Assembly: GCA_022009855.1 (NCBI GenBank)
Contig: CP091727.1
Span: 1,798,001-1,862,000 of the forward strand
Source: Lentisphaeria bacterium
Lineage (GTDB): Bacteria; Verrucomicrobiota; Lentisphaeria; Victivallales; Victivallaceae
Direction: 5' to 3'
DNA length: 64,000 bases
The translations under genes were made by a program, and so were the position numbers. Every line of letters begins with the position of its first letter. Within the stretch, counting starts at the first letter, position 1. The notes beneath the pieces are model-generated. The model saw nothing but the letters and a program-made list of their open reading frames with translations, searched no databases and had not been told where the DNA came from. This document shows positions 33,190 through 42,164 of the stretch, in pieces.

Positions 33190-33258
33190 ATGCAGAGAGG
33201 CTTTCCAATCCTCCTCTTCCTTGCCGTCACCTTCCTGTCACGGCAGGGAGCCCGATGA
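33190..33258 (+). pseudogene. Truncated signal-peptide remnant
   Basis: A 22-codon frame MQRGFPILLFLAVTFLSRQG ends at a TGA. It looks like the signal peptide of a lost secreted protein: a Lys/Arg start, a hydrophobic core and a cleavage-like end, but no body in any frame after it. A chance frame cannot be excluded. Confidence 0.3.
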
Positions 33259-33311
33259 ACTGAGCTCCTGACGAGGGTGCTCCCGGTTGTTGAGAAGGCG
33301 TGGCGCCCGGT

Positions 33312-33379
33312 AAAATCCGCTCCGGAATGCGGTTTTCGTGCGCCGTTCTGAATTCAGGAGCGCCGCCCCGCAGGGCGGC
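33312..33379 (+). terminator. Terminator hairpins after the GH28-like gene
   Basis: TAAAATCCGC and GCGGTTTT form a short hairpin with T tail (33312-33336); a second hairpin GCCGCCC-CGCA-GGGCGGC follows (33362-33379). The stretch 33154-33435 holds nothing else apart from the signal-peptide-like remnant. Confidence 0.5.
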
Positions 33380-33435
33380 TTCCTACCGGTTCTGCGCCCC
33401 GTTCTTTTCCGGTCGTCAGAGCGGGAGCGGCGAAA

Positions 33436-34086
33436 TCACGCCTTGACCAGCTGGCGCTTCACGAAACGCAGCGGCTGTTGTAGCATCCGGATGATGAAAC
33501 CAACCAGAACGGCTGCAATAAGGGTCCCTTCACGGATGCCGCTGATCTCCTGAAACCAGCAGAATGAGACGACGACCGCGGCGACCACGATGGAGACGTC
33601 GAAACAGACCTTCGTCGTGCCGAAAGCGAAGCCGTACTCTTCCGCAACGGTCCGGACAAAGCCGTCTCCCGGCATGAAGGAGATGTCCGCCAGAAGCTGA
33701 AAGGCGATGCCGGTTGCCAGCATGGCGCAGCCGAGCAGCTCCTCCAGCAGTCGGAGCAGATAGTTTTCCGGAATGTAGAACGAGGAGAGCCACATGCCGA
33801 GATCGATGAAGAATCCGAAGGCGAAAAGGGTCGGCAGCTGTCCCAGCCGGGTCCAGTGGAACCGGCTGCGCAGAATGATGAACTGCATCAGCAGGAAGAG
33901 CAGATTGATGCCGACGGTAGTCATCCCCAGCGTCCAGGGAATGATGAAGGTGATCACATACGGCAGACTGGAGATGGGGAGGTTCCCAGCCCCGGGCGGG
34001 TGCTGAGTGCGACGCCGATGCCGGCGAAGACGAGCCCGATGAAAAACAGAATAAAACGCTTTCTTTTTGCTGTAACGGGATTTCAT
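33436..34086 (-). CDS. YczE/YyaS-like integral membrane protein
   Basis: About 217 residues with five hydrophobic helices. The segments ALSTRPGLGTSPISSLPYV and SFMPGDGFVRTVAEEYGFAFGT are typical of the YczE/YitT-related membrane family, whose transport role is not established. Two frameshifts near the N-terminus, about 34062 and 33988, both short by one base. Its ATG overlaps the stop of the MarR gene (ATGA), so the two are translationally coupled. MarR-plus-transporter pairs commonly handle a toxic compound, but this is inference. Confidence 0.65.
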   Translation of the reverse strand: MKSRYSKKKAFYSVFHRARLRRHRRRTQHPPGAGNLPISSLPYVITFIIPWTLGMTTVGINLLFLLMQFIILRSRFHWTRLGQLPTLFAFGFFIDLGMWLSSFYIPENYLLRLLEELLGCAMLATGIAFQLLADISFMPGDGFVRTVAEEYGFAFGTTKVCFDVSIVVAAVVVSFCWFQEISGIREGTLIAAVLVGFIIRMLQQPLRFVKRQLVKA

Positions 34087-34525
34087 GGTTGTGGATTCCG
34101 ACAATTTTTCTGAATCTGGAGCAGGGACTCCAGCAGAGTGTTGATCTTTTCTCCGGAAAGATTACTGCAGACCATTTGTTCCGTCTCCAGAAAGAGTTCG
34201 CGGAGGCGGCGGCCGACTTCCTTCCCCGGGCAGTGAGGGATACGATGGAGTTCTTCCGGTTGTCGTCCGTCTTGTCGCGGCGGATCAGGCCGGAATCCTC
34301 CATCTTCCCGAGGATCGGCGACAGCGTCGCCGGATCGATCAGGCAGCCGTCGGCGATCTCTCGCTGAAAGGAGTCGGGATGGCTCATCAGGTAGTCGATC
34401 ACCTTCGGCTGGCCGGGCAGCAGCGCCGGATATTCCTGCCGCAGCCGGGCGAGAAACCGTTTCTGAAACAGCGTGTGCGCCGCCAGAAGATTGTAGTGAA
34501 GGGAGTGTTCCATGGTCGATTTCAT
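34083..34525 (-). CDS. MarR-family transcriptional regulator
   Basis: About 147 residues: winged helix LLPGQPKVIDYLMSHPDSFQ, then REIADGCLIDPATLSPILGK and the wing DSGLIRRDKTDDNRKNSIVSLT, ending in a dimerisation helix. One frameshift near 34226 (CCCGGGGAAGG) restores GKEVGRRLRELFLETEQMV and a stop that overlaps the membrane-protein start. It probably represses this two-gene unit through the palindrome in front of it. Alternative start at 34513. Confidence 0.8.
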
Positions 34526-34528
34526 ATC

Positions 34529-34570
34529 ATTAGTATCCTAATAATATAGCAGAAAATCCTGATTTTTCAA
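34529..34570 (-). promoter_or_regulatory. MarR promoter and operator
   Basis: On the minus strand TTGAAA (34570-34565), 16 bases and TATATT (34548-34543), then a perfect inverted repeat ATTAG-TATC-CTAAT (34529-34542) between the -10 and the start codon, suited to autorepression. Confidence 0.6.
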
Positions 34571-34623
34571 GCGAGACGCCGTACGGGCGGCTTTCGAACG
34601 GCGGGGGAGAATTTTTTTCAAAA

Positions 34624-34733
34624 AAAACGTTTTATCTATTGACATTTCATTTGAAGTGCTGTATAATTATAACAGAGCGAATCCATTTTATAATTCATCT
34701 GGATGGATTCTGCACTGTTTGATAAAACGTTTT
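34624..34733 (+). promoter_or_regulatory. Perfect-consensus promoter flanked by two identical LacI-type operators
   Basis: TTGACA (34639-34644), 17 bases, TATAAT (34662-34667). The palindrome AAAACGTTTT, with the central CG typical of LacI-family sites, occurs at 34624-34633 just before the -35 and again at 34724-34733, exactly 100 bases apart. Two sites on the two sides of a promoter fit repression by looping. Confidence 0.7.
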
Positions 34734-34765
34734 CCTGTTTGTTGCATCGATTTGGAGCATTGAAT

Positions 34766-35842
34766 ATGGCTGTTGCGCGTACGGGGATCAAGGATGTGGC
34801 GAGACTGGCGGGCGTTTCCGTAGCCACCGTCTCGAAGGTGTTCAATCCGTCCCGGACCACGAACATCCGGATGACGGAACTGACCCGCAAACGGGTGCTG
34901 GAAGCGGCGGAGCAGCTCAACTACACGCCGAACTACGGCGCCACGCTGTTGCGCGGGCAGAGTTCGCACACGATCGGCTTCTCGCTGTCGCTTCCGGCGG
35001 AGGTGGGGGCGATGTACATGTCCGATTATCCGCGCGAGATTCTGAACGGGCTGGGGCGGGCTGCGGAGGCGGGAGGTTACCAGATCCTGCTGATTCACGG
35101 CGGCGACTACCGCAACTACATGGACATCGAACGGATCGACGCGCTGGTGATCCTCGGATTCCGGGTGGTGAGCAACGCCCGGCAGGCGGAGATGGTCGAG
35201 ACGTTCCAGCGTTTCAACCGGCGGCAGTATCCCTACGTGGTGATCAACAACAGCTGCGATGCGGTGCCGATTCCGTCGATCAACCTCGACAACCGCTGCG
35301 GAATCATGCTGATCGCCGATCTGATCCGTCGCAAGGGGTATTCTTCGGTCGGCTTTGTCGGGGAGCTCACCTCCAATCCGCAGAAGCATCTGGTTGAACG
35401 GGAAATCCTGCTGCGGGAGCTGCTTTCCGGCAGCGGAATCGACTGTGACGAGAGCTATTTTCTGAATGGTTCCCGCCCCGGGGTGCCAGACCTGCCCCGG
35501 ACCGGGCTGTACAGCCATACCGACGGGATGGAGGCGGTCCGGCTGCTGCACCGTCGTGGAACGCTGCCGCGCTGTCTGGTCTGCGGCAACGATACGATTG
35601 CGCAGGGGGTGATCTGTGCGGCGGCGCAGTTGGGAATCCGCATTCCGGAGGAGCTGGCGATCATCGGCTTCGACGATCTGCTCTATTCGCAGTTCTTCAA
35701 CCCGCCGTTGACGACGGTTCGTCAACCTTACGAGGAGTTCGGGCGCCTCGCGTATGAGTACGTGAGGCGCAAACTTGCCGAACCGGACTACTTCGCCCAG
35801 ATCGAAATCAAACCCACTCTGATCGAAAGGAGTACCACATGA
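34766..35842 (+). CDS. LacI-family transcriptional regulator 2
   Basis: An intact 358-residue repressor. Helix-turn-helix IKDVARLAGVSVATVSKVFN, hinge with RVLEAAEQLNYTPNYGA, and effector domain with LIRRKGYSSVGFVGE, CLVCGNDTIAQGVICAAAQL and IPEELAIIGFDD. GGAG lies 8 bases before the ATG. It is expected to bind the AAAACGTTTT pair upstream and control the pseudopilin (46 bases downstream) and the Asp-box protein after it. Base composition is GC-rich, unlike the genes it precedes. Confidence 0.9.
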   Translation: MAVARTGIKDVARLAGVSVATVSKVFNPSRTTNIRMTELTRKRVLEAAEQLNYTPNYGATLLRGQSSHTIGFSLSLPAEVGAMYMSDYPREILNGLGRAAEAGGYQILLIHGGDYRNYMDIERIDALVILGFRVVSNARQAEMVETFQRFNRRQYPYVVINNSCDAVPIPSINLDNRCGIMLIADLIRRKGYSSVGFVGELTSNPQKHLVEREILLRELLSGSGIDCDESYFLNGSRPGVPDLPRTGLYSHTDGMEAVRLLHRRGTLPRCLVCGNDTIAQGVICAAAQLGIRIPEELAIIGFDDLLYSQFFNPPLTTVRQPYEEFGRLAYEYVRRKLAEPDYFAQIEIKPTLIERSTT

Positions 35843-35888
35843 TGACGTCTCGAACCACAGCTCATGACCTGTCGGAAAGGATCCCGCG

Positions 35889-36573
35889 ATGAAACACTTA
35901 TTTACGTTAATTGAATTGTTGGTTGTTATCGCTATTATCGCAATCCTTGCTGCAATGCTGCTGCCCGCGTTGAACAAGGCCCGGGAAAGAGGGCAGGCAA
36001 TTCACTGCATGTCCACATATTCCAATCTCGGGAAAGTACTCCAGATGTATGTGGCAGATTTTGATGGGCTGATTCCTCCCGGACAATGCGGCGGACTGAT
36101 CTGGCATAAGGGTGGTCCTTTGACAAATTATATTGCAGAAATCGAAAAAAACTGGAATGCGGTTGTCGGCGGAAAAAACGGAAATACTCTCAGCAAGTTT
36201 ATCTGTCCGTCCTATCATTCTGATGAAGCATTGTTTTATACAGTTGGATATAACGGTTATTTAAAACATTATTATATTTTTTGAAAAAGGAGAAGTCTGG
36301 CGGATCAATTCAAGCCAGATTCGAAAACCTTCAGCATATGGAATCTTTATTGAAACCTGCTGCACGAATCGTGATATAGAGAGTGGAGAGGTGAGCAGTT
36401 CTCCTTTCTCTCAGATAAACAGGGCAATTCACGGGATTCACACATTTCGGCATGGAGGACGGGCGACTGTCTGTTTTGCAGACGGGCACTGTGAACAGAA
36501 TGACTGGGTATGGGCCCATCAACGGCTCAGCACCGGTCCCTTTTTCCATGCGCGTCCCACCACTTTAAAGTAA
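35889..36573 (+). CDS. Pseudopilin-like secreted protein 4
   Basis: About 228 residues. Very short pre-leader (MKHL) then FTLIELLVVIAIIAIL and AAMLLPALNKARERGQAIHC; near the C-terminus HGGRATVCFADGHCEQNDW, a clear His...DGH motif. One frameshift near 36280 (T6 before GAAAAAGG, one T short) joins LKHYYIF to EKGEVWRINSS. RBS AAGGA. It follows a LacI repressor and precedes a secreted beta-propeller protein, the same order as in the GntR cassettes. The DNA here is AT-rich compared with the window. Confidence 0.8.
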
Positions 36574-36694
36574 TCAGGAGAGAGTTTGAAGTTCGCTGTT
36601 TTTTCAACGGAAACGAATGAAGTTGAGAAGTGTCCAGCCTTTGGAACAAAAAACAGAGATTGCTCCTTTTTAATAGGTTAAAATGAGGTTAAAC

Positions 36695-39033
36695 ATGTAT
36701 TTCTCCATAAGGAAAATTCTCTTTCCTTTTAATCACTTGACCGGATGGCTGATTGCAACCATCATCACCCTGATCAGCGGCATCGGATTCTGCGATGACT
36801 TTGTCCGTACGTTGGGACCAGGTTCTTTTGGAAATCTTTTCGGGATCGGAATCGATCCGCATGATGACGACACAGTTATCACCACCATTGATATGGGGAT
36901 CGCTTACCGCACAGAAAACGGCGGCGAAATCTGGTCCCTGACAGGCGGGAATTCTCAGGAAAATATCAATCCCGCTTACCGGGGCGGTCTCTGCGTGCGA
37001 TTTGATCCCCGCGGTAATCAGCGGGTTTACATCGGAGGAGTCCACGGGTTATTCCGCAGTGATGACGGAGGAAGACGATGGTATCTGGTTCAAGGTGGTA
37101 CTCCTGCCACTCCAATTAATGATATTGCCTTTAATCCGGCAAATCCGGATACACTTTACATCACCTGCGGTTATGGAAAACGTTCCGGAGGATGGTGGAA
37201 ACACGCAGCAGGTGTCTCCCATGACGGAGGACGTACATTGAAATGGATGAACAATCCCGTGAGAAACGGGGAAACAAGAGAATCAATAGCTTTTTCTCGA
37301 ATCATTCAACATGGCACGATGCTGTATCTCTGCGGTCCGGGTGGCCTGTTCCGTTCTCAGGATGCAGGAAAATCCTGGCTGGATCTGGAAGGTGGAATTC
37401 CTTATGCATCAGCCTGGCGGAAATCAAAAGGGTTTTCCATCGCAAGCGATATCGCAGTTTTACCGGATGGCCGGCTGCTTGTGATACGCTGTCCGGGACG
37501 GCTGGGGAAAAATTGAAACAGGCGGTTTCTCTGTTTCCGCTGATGGTGGTAATACTTTTTCCGAGTGGGAAAAAAATTTTCATATTCCTCCAGAACGGGG
37601 ACCTCATTGCAAAATCGAAATAGCAACCTCCAATCCGGCTTTTATGTATCTGGGATGTTTCAATGCGGTGTATGGCACACGCGATGGAGGAAAGAATTGG
37701 ACTTTTCTGAGTGACCACCGCGTTCATTGGAAAAATTTCCGGGAGCAGGATGGGGTCGCAAGTGGAGGGCATTTCCCTATGCTCGGCGGTAATTTCAAAG
37801 AATCTGAAGTTGGAATTTGGAGTGTGAACAACCTGGCTATTTCTTCAAAAAATCCGGAAGTTGTATATGTTGCTTATGGAAACGGTTTGCTGAAAAGTTC
37901 CGATGGCGGACAGCATTGGGAGGAGCTCTTTCTACGGTACGGAAAAAAGCTTCCGAAAAATTCCACCGGGATGGCGTCCCCTGTTCCCAGTCCATGGACT
38001 CATATGAAAACTGCTCGTGGCGACAGCCAGCTCGTGGTACCTAACGTCATTGCATTCGATCCTTTCCGTCACGGAAGTTTTGCGGCAGGATTCCATGATA
38101 TCGGCGTGCACTTCACTGATGACGACGGACTGAACTGGCGTTGGGGCTGTAAGAATGTGTCGGGCCCGGATAAATACCAGATCGGAGCCGTCTCCCTATG
38201 ATCCTTCTCGTGCCGGTCGTGTATATATCGGAGCCAACCGGAAAACAGCAGGTGATACCAGCAGAATTTTCTGGAGCGATGACTGCGGCAACACCTTTTC
38301 CCTCTGAATATTCCGGCACTGGAAAAAACCGCCGGGGCATCAGACCGCAAATGGAAGATCAGGATCAACTGGATTCTGCCGGATGACGATCGACTATGGG
38401 TTGCTTCCTCTGCCGGCTTGTTTCGCCGGGAGAAAGAAAACCTCGGATTTCTTCGAGTAGAATCCCTGGGAAGCGGGGGATATAACAAGAATTTTCAAAG
38501 TTTCCGATACCTTATATTATGCCGCAATCCGGCAAGCTCTCAGACCAGATCGTTCCGGTATCTTCCGGAGTACGGACAGCGGTCAGACATTTGTACAGCT
38601 TGCCCCCGGACAACTGGGAGACGCAGCTTCGCTTTCCATCTGTCGGACTGATCCCCGTGTCATGGTCGCTCTCTGCCGCAGACCAGGGAACTATTCAAGC
38701 GTATGGGAACCACATCTTCTGTACAAAAGTATCGACGGCGGCGAACAATGGCGGTTGATATCCGAAGAACGCGGTGGAGCTGCGGCAATCGATCCAGACG
38801 ATCCCAATCGAATTTATCTGGCGATATGGGCGAAGGATCTGAAAAAAGAACGAACCGGATTGTTACTCAGCCGGGATGGCGGCAGACATTTCGAGTCCCT
38901 TGCTCCAGATGTTCCGGTGGCGGTCGAAGTCCGGGAAGGAAGCGGGTTCTATTTTGACCCGTTTAATCCGGCTCGTTATTTTTTCTCTTCCGGAGCCGGG
39001 ATTTACGAATTCCGTAAAGCGGAAAAAAAATGA
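36695..39033 (+). CDS. Secreted Asp-box (BNR) beta-propeller protein, sialidase- or GH74-like
   Basis: About 780 residues; the ATG at 36695 has GAGG 6 bases upstream (another ATG at 36683), with a hydrophobic leader ATIITLISGIGFC. At least ten Asp-box repeats (S-x-D-x-G-x-x-W/F) are visible, for example RSDDGGRRW, RSQDAGKSW, TRDGGKNW, KSSDGGQHW, KSIDGGEQW and SRDGGRHF, spread over what may be two propellers as in GH74 xyloglucanases. The sialidase Arg triad and FRIP motif are not seen, so a GH74-like enzyme or a binding protein is as likely as a sialidase. At least five frameshifts occur between 37500 and 38660. AT-rich, likely acquired. Confidence 0.6.
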
Positions 39034-39897
39034 AGATCCGGCTGGTGGTGTTTCCTCTGCTTCTGGCATGGTATTTCGCTACCGCAAAAGAGATCGTTCT
39101 GGGGCAGCCGGAACTCTATGCATTGCTTGAAACATCCCCGAAAACCTTTTTCCCTGCCCGTTTTGATCATGTCGCCCGAATTCGGCAGATCTATCGGAAT
39201 GGCGAGGCGCTGCTGAGTGTGGATGGCCTGTGCGATGAATTTGGTCTGGACGGGGTAGGCGTATACGGTTATGAACAGGCAGGCAAAGATGGCGTATTTC
39301 TCAAAATTGGCGTGGGACTGTTGCAAAGCGACGGAGCGCCAGCCTATAAAAATGAAACGCCATACCGGGTGGTAAAGACCTTTCCAATTTCAGTTCAGAG
39401 CGAATCCAATCTGGTGAAAGTCTCGCAGCGGGTACAGTGGAAAAATATCGCTTATTTCTATACCAAATTATATCAGATCAATACTGAAAAAAAGGTACTG
39501 CGGATCACATGGATTCTCCGGAATGAAGGAAAGGAACCTCTTGCTTTTACTCACTACAATCACAATTATTTTCGTTTCGCCCCCGGGGAGTTGTCTCCGA
39601 GTGAATTTTCCGCTTCCTCCCGCACCGCCATACACATTTATTTCGACAGGAAACGGTTTTCTGACCCCCATGAAATCCGGAGCTTATTGGAGCTTTGATT
39701 TTGAAGAAAAACGTTTTGTTCAAATAACGTTACCCCACCGAGTACGAATCCGCCCCGGATGCAGCATCTTTCGGTTTGCTTTCTATGCAGACGATACGTG
39801 TTTTGCTCCCGAATTGTTCGTCCGTCGGGTTTGCCTTCCTTCGCAGGAAACCTCATGGTATTGCGACTGGTTTCTGGATATCCAGGAAGGAAAATAG
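39030..39897 (+). CDS. Secreted protein of unknown function, mutarotase-like look
   Basis: About 289 residues with signal peptide LVVFPLLLAWYFATA. The stop of the Asp-box gene overlaps its start (ATGA), so the two are coupled. Beta-rich, with WILRNEGKEPLAFTHYNHNY, a pattern reminiscent of galactose-mutarotase-type sandwich domains; no catalytic residues can be assigned. One frameshift near 39650 (before the segment SGAYWSFDFEEKRFVQ). I do not recognise the family. It ends the LacI-pseudopilin-propeller operon in front of a strong terminator. Confidence 0.5.
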
Positions 39898-39945
39898 ATG
39901 TCACTGATAATTTGAGAATGGGAACAATCGTCGATTGACGGACTG

Positions 39946-39986
39946 AAAAAACGCACCCGGCGCAATCGATTCCGGGTGCGTTTTTT
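39946..39986 (+). terminator. Intrinsic terminator
   Basis: AAAAAACGCACCCGG and its complement form a 15-bp stem with an 11-base loop, ending in TTTTTT (39981-39986). It closes the propeller operon. Confidence 0.9.
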
Positions 39987-39993
39987 GCCTCCA

Positions 39994-40037
39994 AATATGT
40001 CATACATATTGAAAAATTCTCCGGAGTGTGCTATGTT
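39994..40037 (+). promoter_or_regulatory. FadR-type operator and promoter
   Basis: A perfect inverted repeat AATATGT-CAT-ACATATT (39994-40010) contains the TGT-N3-ACA core of the FadR subgroup. It overlaps TTGAAA (40009-40014), which is followed by 17 bases and TATGTT (40032-40037). Binding would block the -35, consistent with autorepression. Confidence 0.65.
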
Positions 40038-40070
40038 GGATCAGGGGCAGGAGAAAGAAAGGAGTCCCGG

Positions 40071-40832
40071 ATGGAACAGAGCACGCGTCGCGAATCGCTG
40101 ACCGACATTGCCGAGAAGAAGATCTTCGATTATCTGCGGGAAAACCACTTCCGGCCCGGCGACCGGCTGCCGATGGAGTCGGAGCTGGCGGAGAAATTTC
40201 AAATCAGCCGGACGGTCGTCCGCGAAGCGCTCAGTCGCCTGCGGATGATGGGGTTCATCGAATCGAAAAAACGGCGCGGCATGGTGGTCGCGCATCCGAA
40301 CATCTTCGAAACCATTGCCAAAGTGATCGATCCGGCCTTTCTCGACGAGGAGGAGAAACAGGATTTCTTCCAGCTGCGGCTGACGATCGAACTCGGACTG
40401 GCCGACCTGCTCGCGGAACACCTCACGGAGAAGGATCTGGCCGATCTGGAGGAGATCGTCCGGGAGGAGGAGCGCGATCCCGCCGACTACCGGCGTTTTC
40501 TCGCGTGCGACTGCCGGTTCCACGCGCGCGTCTACGAGGCGACCCGCTGCCGGTCGCTGGCTTCATTCCAGAAGATCCTGCTCGGCTTCTTTTCCGATTT
40601 CGAAACCCGCTTCCGGCACGCTTCGAGCAACTTTGCCCGGCGGTTCGACGATCCGAAGCAGGTCACTCACCGCGATCTGCTCGACGCGTTCATCACCCGT
40701 GATGCGGAGACGATTCAGCGGGTGATGCGCCGCCACCTGACCATCCACCGAAATCCGCAGTTGGAAGAAAAGAAACGAAACAACTCCCCTGAAGTCAAAG
40801 GAAACCATCATGAATCCGGAAAACTGCTATGA
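40071..40832 (+). CDS. FadR-subfamily GntR regulator
   Basis: An intact 253-residue regulator: winged helix FRPGDRLPMESELAEKFQIS, then RTVVREALSRLRMMGFI, and an all-helical FCD effector domain with metal-site Asp and His residues (DCRFHARVYEATRC, then HRDLLDAF). Members sense organic acids such as gluconate, uronates or lactate. GGAG lies 6 bases before the start. Its last 23 bases overlap the FAD oxidoreductase gene, so the two form one unit; the oxidoreductase is the obvious target. Confidence 0.85.
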   Translation: MEQSTRRESLTDIAEKKIFDYLRENHFRPGDRLPMESELAEKFQISRTVVREALSRLRMMGFIESKKRRGMVVAHPNIFETIAKVIDPAFLDEEEKQDFFQLRLTIELGLADLLAEHLTEKDLADLEEIVREEERDPADYRRFLACDCRFHARVYEATRCRSLASFQKILLGFFSDFETRFRHASSNFARRFDDPKQVTHRDLLDAFITRDAETIQRVMRRHLTIHRNPQLEEKKRNNSPEVKGNHHESGKLL

Positions 40833-42149
40833 TCTCATCGTAGCCGGCGGCGGTCCCGCCGGCGTCGCGGCGGCAGTCGCCGCTGCTGAATTAGGCGCGA
40901 AAACCCTGCTGGTCGAGGCGATGGGCGAACTCGGCGGGACCGGAACCGCCGGCGGCGTCAGCCACTGGCTCGGCGGCCGCTTTGCCGACTGCTCCGGATT
41001 CGTGGTCGGCGGACTCTTCCGCCGCTTTGCCGAAACCGCCGCCGCCGAAGGATTCGCCCTGCTGCCGCAACCGGAAAAGCAGGGGTATTCCCCTTCGGCT
41101 GGGACGGCAACCCCCATCTCACCGCCGGAATCCCCTTCGACCGCTGGCGCATGAGCGAATTTCTCGACCGTCAGTGCCTCGATGCAGGGGTCGAACTGCT
41201 GTTTCTCACCCGCCTCGTCGGCTGCCGGGTCGAAGAGGGGCGGATCCGTTCCGTCACACTTCACAACAAGAGCGGACTTACCGAATGGACCGCTTCCCGC
41301 TTCATCGACGCGACCGGCGACGCCGACCTCGCCGCTGCGGCGGGGGTGCCGTTCCGGGTCGGGCGGGATTCCGACCATCTCACCGCGCCGGCGACGCTTG
41401 AATTTCAGGTGGAAGGGGTCGATGAAGCGGCGCTTTCAAGCTACATCAACGAACACCGCGCCAACCGGATGCTGGAGGAGATCCGCCGGCTGACCGAGCA
41501 GGGCATATGGAAGTTCCCCTATGACCGGTTCATCTGTGTACGGATGCCGGAAGAGGGGGTGTTTCTGATCAACACCTCGCGCCTCACCCGCGTTGACGGG
41601 CTCGACGGCCGTTCAGTCAGCGACGCGATGGTGCGCGGCAGGCGGGAGAGTTTCGAACTGCTCGAGCTTATGCGGAACCATTTCCCCGGCTTCCGCAACG
41701 CGAAACTCCGCTTCATCGCCTCGCTGCCGGGCATTCGTGAGAGCCGCCGGATCGACGGAGAGTTCACGCTGACCGTCCGCGACCTCCGCGAAAGGACGCA
41801 TTTCGATGACACCATCGGCTTCTGCTGCTACGGCTGGGATCTGCCGGATCCGAACCGCCCGAGCCGCCAGCCGATGACCGAGGGAAATGTCGCCATCCGG
41901 GATCTCATTCCACTGCCCTTCCGCATCATGCGGCCGCGGAAAATCGCCAATCTGCTCTGCCCCGGCCGGGCGGTCAGCGTCGAACGGCATGTACTCGGGC
42001 CGGTCCGCGTCATGGCCTCCTGCATGGCGATGGGCGAGGCCGCCGGTGTCGCCGCCGCGCGTCCGGAACTCTCCATCGCGGCACTCCGGGAGGCGCTCCG
42101 CCGCCGCGGCGGCATCGTCGATGAGCCCGCACCGCAGCAGCGGAGGTAG
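40810..42149 (+). CDS. FAD-dependent oxidoreductase 1
   Basis: About 446 residues of the FAD_oxidored (PF12831-like) type. It opens with YDLIVAGGGPAGVAAAVAAA, the dinucleotide-binding fold, then LVEAMGELGGTGTAGGV and FIDATGDADLAAAAGV, and ends with a second FAD contact (CPGRAVSVERHVLGP). Substrate unknown; relatives occur in many sugar or sugar-acid clusters of Lentisphaerota and Planctomycetota. One frameshift near 41092 (GTATTCCCC, one T short) restores YFPFGWDGNPHLTAGIPFD. The start overlaps the regulator gene; AAAGGA lies 7 bases upstream. Confidence 0.8.
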
Positions 42150-42164
42150 TTTTGCCGGAATACG

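Noticed and set aside
36695..39033. Calling the Asp-box protein a true sialidase
   Set aside because: Asp-boxes occur in many propellers; the FRIP motif and the Arg triad of GH33 were not found, even allowing for frameshifts.
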